DNA from: Maricaulis sp947259345
GTDB lineage: Bacteria > Pseudomonadota > Alphaproteobacteria > Caulobacterales > Maricaulaceae
Reading direction: 5' to 3'
Assembly (NCBI GenBank): GCA_965217205.1
Contig: OZ244254.1
Location: 1,984,001 to 2,048,000, forward strand
Length of the DNA stretch: 64,000 bases
Shown: positions 36,805 through 45,007 of the stretch, piece by piece
How the letters are laid out: each line of letters opens with the position of its first letter
Position numbering within the stretch: the stretch's first letter is position 1
Notes under the pieces: generated by a model
What the model was told of the DNA's origin: nothing
Databases searched by the model: none
What the model saw: the letters and a program-made list of their open reading frames with translations, nothing else
Made by a program: the position numbers and the translations under genes

Positions 36805-38646
36805 TCAGGAAGATTCCGAACGAGAGCTTTCGTACCGGTAGGCGTCGACCACCTGCCGAAAGCGTTCTGAATCCGCCTGCTTGAGTTCTTCGTCCAGACG
36901 GGCACGCGCCTCATCACGACGTGTCTGTGCTTCGCTTCGTTCCATATAGGCGTGAGCCAGCCGCTTCCAAGCCTCAGCCCTCACCTCTGGAGACGCCTCC
37001 ATACCGCCCAGTTCCGCCCGCATGGGTCTGCGCTCACCGTCCAGCCGCTTCATCTCTGCCGCGTATCCGGCATCGGCCAATTCGGCCCTTAGCGTGTCGG
37101 TCTGCACAAACTGCCCAGAAGAGCAGGCGTCTAGAACGGCGTCGCGCAGCCTGTCAAGCGATCCCAACCGCAAAAGCGCGAGCGATTCGACCTGAGAGGC
37201 CGCAATTTCCGGGTATTCAATCGCGGCAACCAGGAGAAGCTGACCCAGCCGTGCCGTCGGATTTCCCTGTCTGGACTGCTTGTTTCGCAGCTCGGCGCTC
37301 GCGCCCAGTGGAACGCCCTTGCCCGGTCGCCAGGGACCGCGGCCACTGCGCGACCCGGACTGCGCCCGGGTGCCGAAAAGCGCATCCATGCGCTGGTCGA
37401 ATTCGCGCTTGTATTCCTCGCGGATATCCGTGTCGGCGATCTGGGCGACCAGAGCCCGTATCCGGCGACGGAAACCGGCCCGGCGATCGGGATCGTCCAG
37501 CGGTTCGACCAGGACTTCGCGTTCCCAGATCAGATCCGCCAGGGACCGGGTCTCGCGGAAGATGGCGCGCAGGGCGTTTGCGCCTTCCTCGCGCAGGAGG
37601 TCATCCGGGTCCTTGCCGTCGGGCATGAAGGCAAAGCGCAGCGTCTTGCCCGGCTGCAGGAGCGGCAGGGCGCGGTCGGCGGCCTTGAAGGCGGCGGCGC
37701 GGCCGGCACTGTCACCGTCCAGGCACATGACGGGCTCGCCACCGGCGCGCCACAAGAGCTGGATTTGCTCCTCGGTGATCGCTGTCCCGAGCGGCGCCAC
37801 ACCATGCTCCAGACCGGCCCGGGACAGGGCGATCACATCGAGATAGCCTTCGGCGACGATCAGGCCGCGAATATCCTGCTTGGGGTCGGAGGCCGCCTTG
37901 CGTGCCTCGGGATAGCGATAAAGCAAAGACCCCTTGTGGAAGATCGGCGTCTCGGGCGAATTGAGGTATTTTGCCCGCGCTTCCCTGGAAAGGGCGCGCC
38001 CACCAAAGCCGACCAGCCGATTGCGGGGGTCGTGGATGGGGAAGGTGATGCGATCGCGGAAGCGATCATAGGGTGAGCCACTATCGGGCTCGATCAACAG
38101 GCCGCACTCGACCAGATCGGCGATCGGCGCGCCCGCGGTGATCAGCTCGTCCTTCAGGGCAGTGCGACTGTCCGGCGCGAAGCCGATGCCGTAGCGCACA
38201 CAATCCTCGCCGGTCAGGCCGCGCGATTTGAGATAGCGCCGCGCCTCTTCGGCGGCCGGCGTCCGCAGCGCCCTGAGAAAGAAGGTCTGGGCGCTCTCCA
38301 TCCACTCGACCAGGGATTTGCGATGCTGGGTCTTCTGTTGGCTCTCGGGGTCCGGCTCGGGCAGGCGCAAACCGGCCTCACCGGCCAGGCGCTCGGCCGC
38401 CTCCATGAAGGAAAGCCCTTCCATTTCTTCGAGCCAGGTGAAGACATCGCCATGCTTGCCTGAGGCGAAGCAATGATAGAAGCGCTTGTCATCATTGACG
38501 AAAAAGGAGGGTGTACGCTCTTTCTTGAAGGGCGAGAGTCCAACGAATTCGCGGCCCTGACGTTTCAGTGGGACCGAGCGGCCAATGAGGTCCGACGGGC
38601 GCACGCGCGCCTTGATCTCGTCGATAAAATCCTCATTGAGACGCAT
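36805..38646 (-). CDS. dnaG: DNA primase
   Basis: 613 residues from ATG 38646 (MRLNEDFIDEIKARVRPSDLIGRSV); an in-frame extension to 38685 has no family support. It holds an N-terminal CHC2-type domain, a TOPRIM core (GLIVAEGYLDVIALSRAG with the catalytic Glu; CLDGDSAGRAA) and a C-terminal DnaB-binding region. The zinc ribbon is degenerate: the positions of E. coli Cys40, His43, Cys61 and Cys64 read Ser38, Lys41, Cys59 and Ser62 (LSPFKKERTPSFF, HCFASGKHGD). It synthesises RNA primers at the replication fork. Upstream is yqeY, downstream rpoD. Confidence 0.96.
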   Translation of the reverse strand: MRLNEDFIDEIKARVRPSDLIGRSVPLKRQGREFVGLSPFKKERTPSFFVNDDKRFYHCFASGKHGDVFTWLEEMEGLSFMEAAERLAGEAGLRLPEPDPESQQKTQHRKSLVEWMESAQTFFLRALRTPAAEEARRYLKSRGLTGEDCVRYGIGFAPDSRTALKDELITAGAPIADLVECGLLIEPDSGSPYDRFRDRITFPIHDPRNRLVGFGGRALSREARAKYLNSPETPIFHKGSLLYRYPEARKAASDPKQDIRGLIVAEGYLDVIALSRAGLEHGVAPLGTAITEEQIQLLWRAGGEPVMCLDGDSAGRAAAFKAADRALPLLQPGKTLRFAFMPDGKDPDDLLREEGANALRAIFRETRSLADLIWEREVLVEPLDDPDRRAGFRRRIRALVAQIADTDIREEYKREFDQRMDALFGTRAQSGSRSGRGPWRPGKGVPLGASAELRNKQSRQGNPTARLGQLLLVAAIEYPEIAASQVESLALLRLGSLDRLRDAVLDACSSGQFVQTDTLRAELADAGYAAEMKRLDGERRPMRAELGGMEASPEVRAEAWKRLAHAYMERSEAQTRRDEARARLDEELKQADSERFRQVVDAYRYESSRSESS

Positions 38647-38768
38647 GATGGTCGACGCACTCCGTGATCGCGATCCGCCCCACACAGATCAGCCGCACAT
38701 GATGCGCGCGATTGATCCGCGCGTCACGCCCTCAATGCAAGACTGGCGGATGGCAGGGATGGGGCGGG

Positions 38769-39233
38769 TCAGGCTGAGGCGAGCAGGTCCTTGACCTTGG
38801 CGCCAGCCTTGGCGAAGTCCATGCGGCCGGCATAGCGCGATTTCAGCTCGCCCATGCACCGCCCCATATCCTTCAGACCGCTGGCATCGAGCTCGCTGAC
38901 CACCGTCTCGGCCGCATCCGCGATTTCACCGTCATCCATCGGTTTGGGCAGGAATTCGCGCACGATATCGGCTTCAGCGCGCTCGGCTTCTGCCAGATCG
39001 AGACGGCCGGCCTTTTCATAGGTCGCGGCACTTTCCTCGCGCTGCTTCACCAGCTTGGTGAGCAAAGTCATGATCTCGGTATCCTCGCAGCCGGAGCAGC
39101 GGTCCTCCGCGCGCGCGGCGATATCGCGATCCTTGATGGCAGCCGAGATCAGTCGCAGCGTCGATAGGCGCGACTTGTCCTGGGCCTTCATGGCCGTTTT
39201 CATATCCGTGGTGATGCGTTCACGAAGCGACAT
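38769..39233 (-). CDS. GatB/YqeY domain protein
   Basis: 154 residues from ATG 39233 (MSLRERITTDMKTAMKAQDKSRL). The YqeY fold is recognisable from LRLISAAIKDRDIA, EIMTLLTKLVKQREESAATYEKAGR and VREFLPKPMDDGEI. It resembles the C-terminal domain of GatB, which touches tRNA in the amidotransferase; the role of stand-alone YqeY is not established. It precedes dnaG-rpoD, a conserved order in many bacteria. Confidence 0.9.
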   Translation of the reverse strand: MSLRERITTDMKTAMKAQDKSRLSTLRLISAAIKDRDIAARAEDRCSGCEDTEIMTLLTKLVKQREESAATYEKAGRLDLAEAERAEADIVREFLPKPMDDGEIADAAETVVSELDASGLKDMGRCMGELKSRYAGRMDFAKAGAKVKDLLASA

Positions 39234-39492
39234 TGTATCAACCAAACCTATCCGGGCGCCTGACTTGGCGCGTCCTGACAAGATCTCCGGTGTGAAGAAC
39301 TTTTCCTGGGCCCGCAATGCGATGCCAAATGTTTCGAACAATGCGGGGCCTTCTTGCTGGCAACTCACGCCTGAGGCTTGTGCCTCCGAAACGAGGGGCC
39401 GGGAATTATTCCGTCGGCGGCAAAGAATCAAGCCCGAAGATAAAACGTGATCGAATGCCGGGTTTGCGAAAATGCCACGGGGCCATTTGCGA

Positions 39493-41682
39493 TCAATCGA
39501 CCGCGTCGCCGGTTTCCGTTGCAAATCCCCAGACTTGCGCCCGCTTCCACAAGGGCGCGCAGGCCGCCCCGTCGAGAAATTCGACAAAATGCCGCCAGCG
39601 GTCGCGGGAGCCGGTATAAAGCGGCTGGGTGACCTGGTGAGCGCTCGGGGTCGAGATTCGGCGGCGGGCCCGGGCGGTCTCGAAGAAACGCGCTTGCTGA
39701 GCTTCCCAGTCCCGCCCGAGCATCGCCATGACCGGCGCAATGGCGGTCTCGGGATCATCGATGAGCGCTTCATAGACCACATCCGCCCAGCGCGGCTGAC
39801 GCCAGGCCACAAACCGGTCCCAGAGATCGAAGCTGGCCGCGTGGAAGGCCGCAATCCGCTCCAGCCGTGTCATCACCATCATCGCATTGTTGGGGGCGAA
39901 GTCCTGGGCGAAATTGCTCACCGCCACGTCGAGAGGATGACGACGCGCAAGAATGAAACCGGCCGCCGGGAAGATGCCGTGGATCACCGCGACCCAATTG
40001 AGATTGAGGGGAAGCTTGTCGATCACGCAGACCCCGGCCGGCGGCTCGCCGGCATGATGCGCCAGGCGTTGCCGGTAGGCCGTCCGCAGCGCGCCGACAT
40101 CCGCCGCCTCGACGCCGTCGAGCCAGGCTTCGCTGAACTCTGTTTCGTCACCGGCCATGCCCGGAACCACCGAGCGCAAGGCCTCAATCAGGATCGGCTT
40201 TTCCTCGACCACCTTAATGGTGCTGTGAGATCGCAACACACTGTCCAGAAGCGTCGTGCCCGAGCGCGGAAAGCCGACGAGGAAGGCGAGATCGCTGCCC
40301 GCCTCCATATCCGGCGTCACCTCTGGCGTGATCGCCGCTTTCGTCCCCGACGCGATTTCCGCGTCCAGGCGCCGGGTCAGGCTTTCGAGGCGCGCCAGCG
40401 GGCGGGTGTGATCACACTGGCCGGCAGCTTCCCAACCCGCTTCAAGCAGGCGATTCCCGACCTCGAAATGGCGCCAAGCCTCTTCAAAGCGACCCAGACG
40501 GTCAGCGATCCGGCCAGCCGCAAAGCTCGCACCCCGCCGGGCATCATCCCCGAGCTGGCCGGCAAGCGCCAACTTGATCGCCTGGTCGGCCCGTTCAACA
40601 GCGCCAGACCGCAGCAGGGCGCGGGCGAGGGCGTGATGAAGATCGGGATGGTCGAGATCTGCGCCCCTCGCCTGCGCGTCTTTGTACAGGCCCAGCCAGG
40701 CGCCTGGGTCGAGATCACGCTCGTGGTAGACGGCGGCGGCGATCAGCAATTTGGCGGGTGACTCACCGTCTGCAAGGGCCGTCCGGAAAACCTCTGCAGC
40801 CGCGTCGACCTCACCGCACGCATCCAGGACCCGCGCTTCAAGCACGTGCCATTGGGTCGCCTCGCCAATCCGGGCGTCCGGCAGGCTGTCGAGCCAGGCG
40901 CGCGCCACGTCGGAGCGACCCTGGGCGAGACAATGATTGCAATAGGCTTGGGCGAGCCTCAGGCGCGGGCCACACAGGTCCAGCGCGCGAAGCAGGACCG
41001 CGTCCACATCGGCATGGCGGGACACGGCGTCGCTCAGGACGGTCGCCAGGGCGTACCAGCCATCGGATTCGTCCGGGGCCAGCGCAATCGCTCGCCGGGC
41101 ATTGAACTCCGCCTGCTGCCAATGCCCGCAGGCCATGGCCAGACGAGAGAGCGTGATCCAGAGGGCGGGCCGCTCGGGCAAGACCCAGATCAAGGCCTGT
41201 GCGGCCTCAAAGCGCTGCTCCGCATCGCGCCCCGCGATCGCCTCGCCCAAAGCCGCCAGCTGATCCGCCGCAGCTGTCTGCCCGGAACGGTCCGCCATAC
41301 CGTCAAAGCGAGCCCTTATGGCATCGTCTGCCGGGTATTGCGCAGCGGCAGCCTTGAGGGATGGGTCATCAGGCAGGCGGGCGCGCGCCTGATCGAGACA
41401 GGCCGCCGCCCGGGTCGGCTCACCGAGTTCAACCAGGGTCCGCGCCAGACCGATCCAGAAGCCGGCCTGGTCCGGGCGCAAGCGTGTGGAGTTGAGGAAA
41501 CAGGGCAGTGCCAGCCAGGGCTGGCCCGCCATCAGACTGACCGCACCGAGATTGTTGTGGGCGCTGGCCAGATGCGGATCGAGATCCAGCGCCCGGCACC
41601 AGGCCAGCGCGGCGCCGTCGCGGTCACCGGCCTTCAGGCAGGCATTTCCCTCTGCAATGAAGGCTTTGACGGCTTCACTCAT
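39493..41682 (-). CDS. TPR-repeat protein with C-terminal sulfotransferase domain
   Basis: 729 residues from ATG 41682 (MSEAVKAFIAEGNACLKAGD). The N-terminal ~430 residues are TPR-like helical repeats (AHNNLGAVSLMAGQPWLALPCFLNSTRLRPDQ, shown in part). The C-terminal ~280 residues form a sulfotransferase domain with the PAPS 5'-phosphate loop FLVGFPRSGTTLLDSVLRSH. Further features are VVEEKPIL and LARRHPLDVAVSNFAQDF, the 3'-phosphate site. Acceptor unknown; it could be protein, a polysaccharide or a lipid. It is divergent from carA and separated from yqeY by 259 gene-free bases. Confidence 0.88.
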   Translation of the reverse strand: MSEAVKAFIAEGNACLKAGDRDGAALAWCRALDLDPHLASAHNNLGAVSLMAGQPWLALPCFLNSTRLRPDQAGFWIGLARTLVELGEPTRAAACLDQARARLPDDPSLKAAAAQYPADDAIRARFDGMADRSGQTAAADQLAALGEAIAGRDAEQRFEAAQALIWVLPERPALWITLSRLAMACGHWQQAEFNARRAIALAPDESDGWYALATVLSDAVSRHADVDAVLLRALDLCGPRLRLAQAYCNHCLAQGRSDVARAWLDSLPDARIGEATQWHVLEARVLDACGEVDAAAEVFRTALADGESPAKLLIAAAVYHERDLDPGAWLGLYKDAQARGADLDHPDLHHALARALLRSGAVERADQAIKLALAGQLGDDARRGASFAAGRIADRLGRFEEAWRHFEVGNRLLEAGWEAAGQCDHTRPLARLESLTRRLDAEIASGTKAAITPEVTPDMEAGSDLAFLVGFPRSGTTLLDSVLRSHSTIKVVEEKPILIEALRSVVPGMAGDETEFSEAWLDGVEAADVGALRTAYRQRLAHHAGEPPAGVCVIDKLPLNLNWVAVIHGIFPAAGFILARRHPLDVAVSNFAQDFAPNNAMMVMTRLERIAAFHAASFDLWDRFVAWRQPRWADVVYEALIDDPETAIAPVMAMLGRDWEAQQARFFETARARRRISTPSAHQVTQPLYTGSRDRWRHFVEFLDGAACAPLWKRAQVWGFATETGDAVD

Positions 41683-41902
41683 GATGACGGCTGATCCCCT
41701 GCTCTGCCGGTCAGTATCGCGAGCCGCCCGCCCTGGCTGCAAGCGGGGCGTGCAGGCGTGGTCGGAGGCCGGGTTTCGCCATCGCTTCGCTATTGACCCG
41801 GCCCGCCGCAGGGTCTAGCAGAGCGCCCGTTTACCCGCCCCTTGCCGTCGACCGATTCTGGCGGCTGTGATGGTGCCCCGCGAGACCCCTGGAGACACAG
41901 TC

Positions 41903-43075
41903 ATGACGTCCACGCCGACCCAAACTCCAACCGGCGCGCTGGCGCTTGCCGATGGCACGGTTTTCCTGGGCCACGGCACGGGTGCGACCGGAACCGCTCT
42001 GGGCGAGGTTTGCTTCAACACGGCGATGACCGGGCACCAGGAAATCCTGGCCGACCCGTCCTATGCCGGACAGGTCGTCTGCTTCACCTTCCCCCATGTC
42101 GGCAATGTCGGTGCCAATTCCGAGGACGAGGAAGCGGCCTCCGAACCGGCCCGCAAGGCGGCGGTTGGCATGATCAGCCGCGCCAAAATCACGCCGCCGG
42201 CGAGCTGGCGCGCCGAGCAGACCTTCGAAGAATGGCTGCGCACCCGTGGCATCGTCGCCCTGACCCGCGTCGACACCCGCGCCCTGACCCGCAAGATCCG
42301 CGAAGACGGCATGCAGATGTGCGCCATCGCCCATGACCCGGCGGGCAATATCGATATCGACGCCCTCAAGGCGGCCGCCGCCGGCGCGCCGACCATGGAA
42401 GGCCGCGAACTGGCCGCCGATGTCGCCCGCACCGAAGGCGGTGAGTGGACGGAAGGCAATTGGACGCTGGGCGAAGGTTATGCGGTCGGACCGGAAGCGG
42501 GGCCACGTGTCGTCGTGCTCGATTACGGCGTGAAGGCCAATATCCTGCGCCTTCTGACCGGTGCCGGCGCTCGCGTCGCCGTCCTGCCGGGCAAGGCCAG
42601 CTTCGACGAGATCACGGCGCTCAATCCGGACGGCGTCGTCGTCTCCAACGGCCCGGGTGACCCGGCCGAGACCGGCAAGTATGCCCTCACCACCATCAAG
42701 GCGCTGCTGGACGCTAAAATCCCCACCCTCGGCATCTGCCTTGGCCATCAGATGCTGGCCCTGGCCATTGGCGCCAAGACCGCAAAAATGCCCCAGGGCC
42801 ATCATGGCGCCAATCACCCGGTCAAGAATCACGAAACAGGCCAGGTCGAGATCGTGTCGATGAATCACGGCTTTGCCGTCGATGGCAGCACGCTGCCCGC
42901 CAATGCCGAAGAGACCCATGTCTCGCTGTTTGACGGCTCCAATTCCGGCTTCAAGCTGACCGACAAGCCCGTCTGGGCCGTCCAGCACCACCCGGAAGCC
43001 TCTCCGGGCCCGCAAGACAGTTTCGCCGTCTTTGACCGGTTCGTGGGCGAGCTGAAGGGCAAGGTCGGAGCGTAA
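41903..43075 (+). CDS. carA: Carbamoyl-phosphate synthase small (glutaminase) subunit
   Basis: 390 residues from ATG 41903, with GGAG eight bases upstream; an in-frame ATG at 41867 would add residues with no family match. The N-terminal half has ADGTVFLGHGTGATGTALGEVCFNTAMTGHQEI (shown in part). The class I glutaminase triad is Cys279 (LGICLGHQ), His363 and Glu365 (HHPEASPGPQD). It supplies ammonia to CarB for arginine and pyrimidine synthesis. carB lies 5.4 kb downstream, separated by an inserted block. Confidence 0.97.
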   Translation: MTSTPTQTPTGALALADGTVFLGHGTGATGTALGEVCFNTAMTGHQEILADPSYAGQVVCFTFPHVGNVGANSEDEEAASEPARKAAVGMISRAKITPPASWRAEQTFEEWLRTRGIVALTRVDTRALTRKIREDGMQMCAIAHDPAGNIDIDALKAAAAGAPTMEGRELAADVARTEGGEWTEGNWTLGEGYAVGPEAGPRVVVLDYGVKANILRLLTGAGARVAVLPGKASFDEITALNPDGVVVSNGPGDPAETGKYALTTIKALLDAKIPTLGICLGHQMLALAIGAKTAKMPQGHHGANHPVKNHETGQVEIVSMNHGFAVDGSTLPANAEETHVSLFDGSNSGFKLTDKPVWAVQHHPEASPGPQDSFAVFDRFVGELKGKVGA

Positions 43076-43159
43076 GAGTCCTCGACGACGCGATACCCGT
43101 CTTTGTGAACGGCTGGCGCAAGGCGCAAGATCGCCCATACATCACTTGGTGGCATTCAG

Positions 43160-43236
43160 CCGTATCCGGATTGTCAGCTCAAGGGTGAAACCGCGAAGCG
43201 GCCCTCCGGGCCTTTGACCTGACAATCCGGATACGG
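43160..43236. repeat. Long inverted repeat downstream of carA
   Basis: Perfect 18-bp arms CCGTATCCGGATTGTCAG (43160-43177) and its complement (43219-43236) around a 41-base loop. CTCAAGG and CCTTTGA can extend the pairing inward. Weaker symmetry (CACTTG ... CAAGTG) continues outward to ~43143-43254. No T-run makes it a standard terminator. Confidence 0.8.
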
Positions 43237-43348
43237 CGCACTGGCTGGCAAGTGGCCTATGGCGGGGCCTGCGCCCCGCGCCGCTTTTCAAAGAAACGCT
43301 CGCACTTTCTCTGGACAAGCCCGCCACAAATCACGCCATCATGGCGGG

Positions 43349-44854
43349 ATGCTCAACCGACGCACCCTGCTTGCCGCCTCTGCCGCCTCGACGCTGCCCG
43401 CCTGTGGCCGGTCCGGCCCGCCCGCCGACCTTCTGCGTGTCGCCACGAGCGGCCTGCCGGACAGCCTCGATCCCGCTCGTGGCGAGTTTGCCGCGGCGGC
43501 GCTGGTCTACAAGCAGATCCATGCCGGCCTCACCGAATACGCGCCGGACGGCTCGGTCGGGCCGGGGCTGGCCGAGGACTGGGCGGTCGACGAACGCGGC
43601 CTGGTCTGGACCTTCCGCCTGCGCGAGGGCCTGGTCTGGTCGGATGGTCACCCGCTGACCGCCGAAGACGTCGCCTGGTCCGCGCGTCGGATCGTGGATC
43701 CGGCGCAGAGCTTTGCCGTGCTGGGCGATTTCTATGCCGTCACGAATGCCCGCGCCGTTCATGCCGGCGAGATGTCGCCCGACCGGCTGGGCGTGACCGC
43801 CCTGGACGACCACACGGTGGAATTCCGGCTGGAGACACCACTGGGCCTTTTCTCGACATTGATGCGCGAATTCTACCCTTTCCCGCGCCATGTCATCGAA
43901 CAAGTCGGCCTGGACTGGGTGCGTCCGGAGCATATCGTCACCGCCGGGGCCTACACGGTCACGGCGGAGAGCCAGATGAGCCTCGACCTCACCCGCAATC
44001 CCCGCCACTACGCCGCCGACCAGGTCGCCATCCCCGCCATCCGCATCGACGGCGTGCGCGAGGATGCCACCCGGATGCGCCTCTTCCGCGCCGGCGATTA
44101 CGACCTCGCCGACCGGCCACCGGCCAACCAGATCGACTATTGGCGCGAGCGTTTGGGCAGCCAGTTCCAGAGTTTCGACGCGCCGATACTGCGCTATCTC
44201 AAGCTCAATCATGCGCGGACGCCGCTGGACGATGTGCGCGTGCGGCGCCTGCTTTCACGCGCGATTGATCGCGATTTCCTGGCGAAGCAATTCTACGCTG
44301 GCACTGCAACACCGACCGAGCTTGTCATTCCGGGCAGTGTCATCACCAATGGCGATCTGGCCCCCCAGGCAGGCGGCGTCGGTAGAGCTTTGCAGATCCG
44401 CACCACCACCGGTGAAGGCGAGCGCCTCGCCGTGGCGATCGCCGATGACTGGGCTCGCCAGAGCATCGATACCGAGCTCCTCGTCAGCTACCCAACAGAT
44501 CTCTACCAGGCCGTCGATGCGGGCGATTTCGACATCGCCATCGCCAGCTTCAATCGCGGCCTGAAATCCGATCCCTTCTTCATGCTGGACCCGTTCGCGC
44601 CCGGTGGCTTCGCGGCCAATTTTAACTGGCAGGATAACAGCTTCGCCGCGCTGATGGCTGCGGCGCGGCGCCAGAATGACGCGGCGGCCCGCAGTCAGCT
44701 CTACCTGGCCGCCATGGAACGCCTGCACGACCAGATGGCCATCATCCCGCTCCTGCACGAGCGCGCCCACTGGCTGGTCGGGGAGCGGGTGTCCGGCACA
44801 CGAAGCGACATCCAGCCCATGCTGTGGCGAGACCTCAGGCTTGCGGCACCCTGA
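43349..44854 (+). CDS. Peptide ABC transporter substrate-binding lipoprotein (SBP_bac_5)
   Basis: 501 residues from ATG 43349. The N-terminus MLNRRTLLAASAASTLPAC combines twin arginines with a lipobox (Cys19), so Tat or Sec lipoprotein export is possible. The mature part matches OppA/DppA-type binding proteins: LRVATSGLPDSLDPARGEF, VYKQIHAGLTEYAPDGSVGPGLAEDW, YLKLNHARTPLDDVRVRRLLSRAIDR. No permease or ATPase gene is adjacent, so it must pair with a transporter encoded elsewhere or serve another role. First gene of the block inserted between carA and carB. Confidence 0.88.
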   Translation: MLNRRTLLAASAASTLPACGRSGPPADLLRVATSGLPDSLDPARGEFAAAALVYKQIHAGLTEYAPDGSVGPGLAEDWAVDERGLVWTFRLREGLVWSDGHPLTAEDVAWSARRIVDPAQSFAVLGDFYAVTNARAVHAGEMSPDRLGVTALDDHTVEFRLETPLGLFSTLMREFYPFPRHVIEQVGLDWVRPEHIVTAGAYTVTAESQMSLDLTRNPRHYAADQVAIPAIRIDGVREDATRMRLFRAGDYDLADRPPANQIDYWRERLGSQFQSFDAPILRYLKLNHARTPLDDVRVRRLLSRAIDRDFLAKQFYAGTATPTELVIPGSVITNGDLAPQAGGVGRALQIRTTTGEGERLAVAIADDWARQSIDTELLVSYPTDLYQAVDAGDFDIAIASFNRGLKSDPFFMLDPFAPGGFAANFNWQDNSFAALMAAARRQNDAAARSQLYLAAMERLHDQMAIIPLLHERAHWLVGERVSGTRSDIQPMLWRDLRLAAP

Positions 44855-45007
44855 TGACCGCCATGTCGGAAGGTCATTTCTAACCAATCTTTCATGTAGC
44901 TGAGCTCACTAAATGGTCACGCCATGGTTACTGGCTCGCAATTTGGAGCCTGCCTAGCTTGTCGCTGATCCAGAGCCTGCTCTGGACGGGGATAGTTGGG
45001 GGACGAG

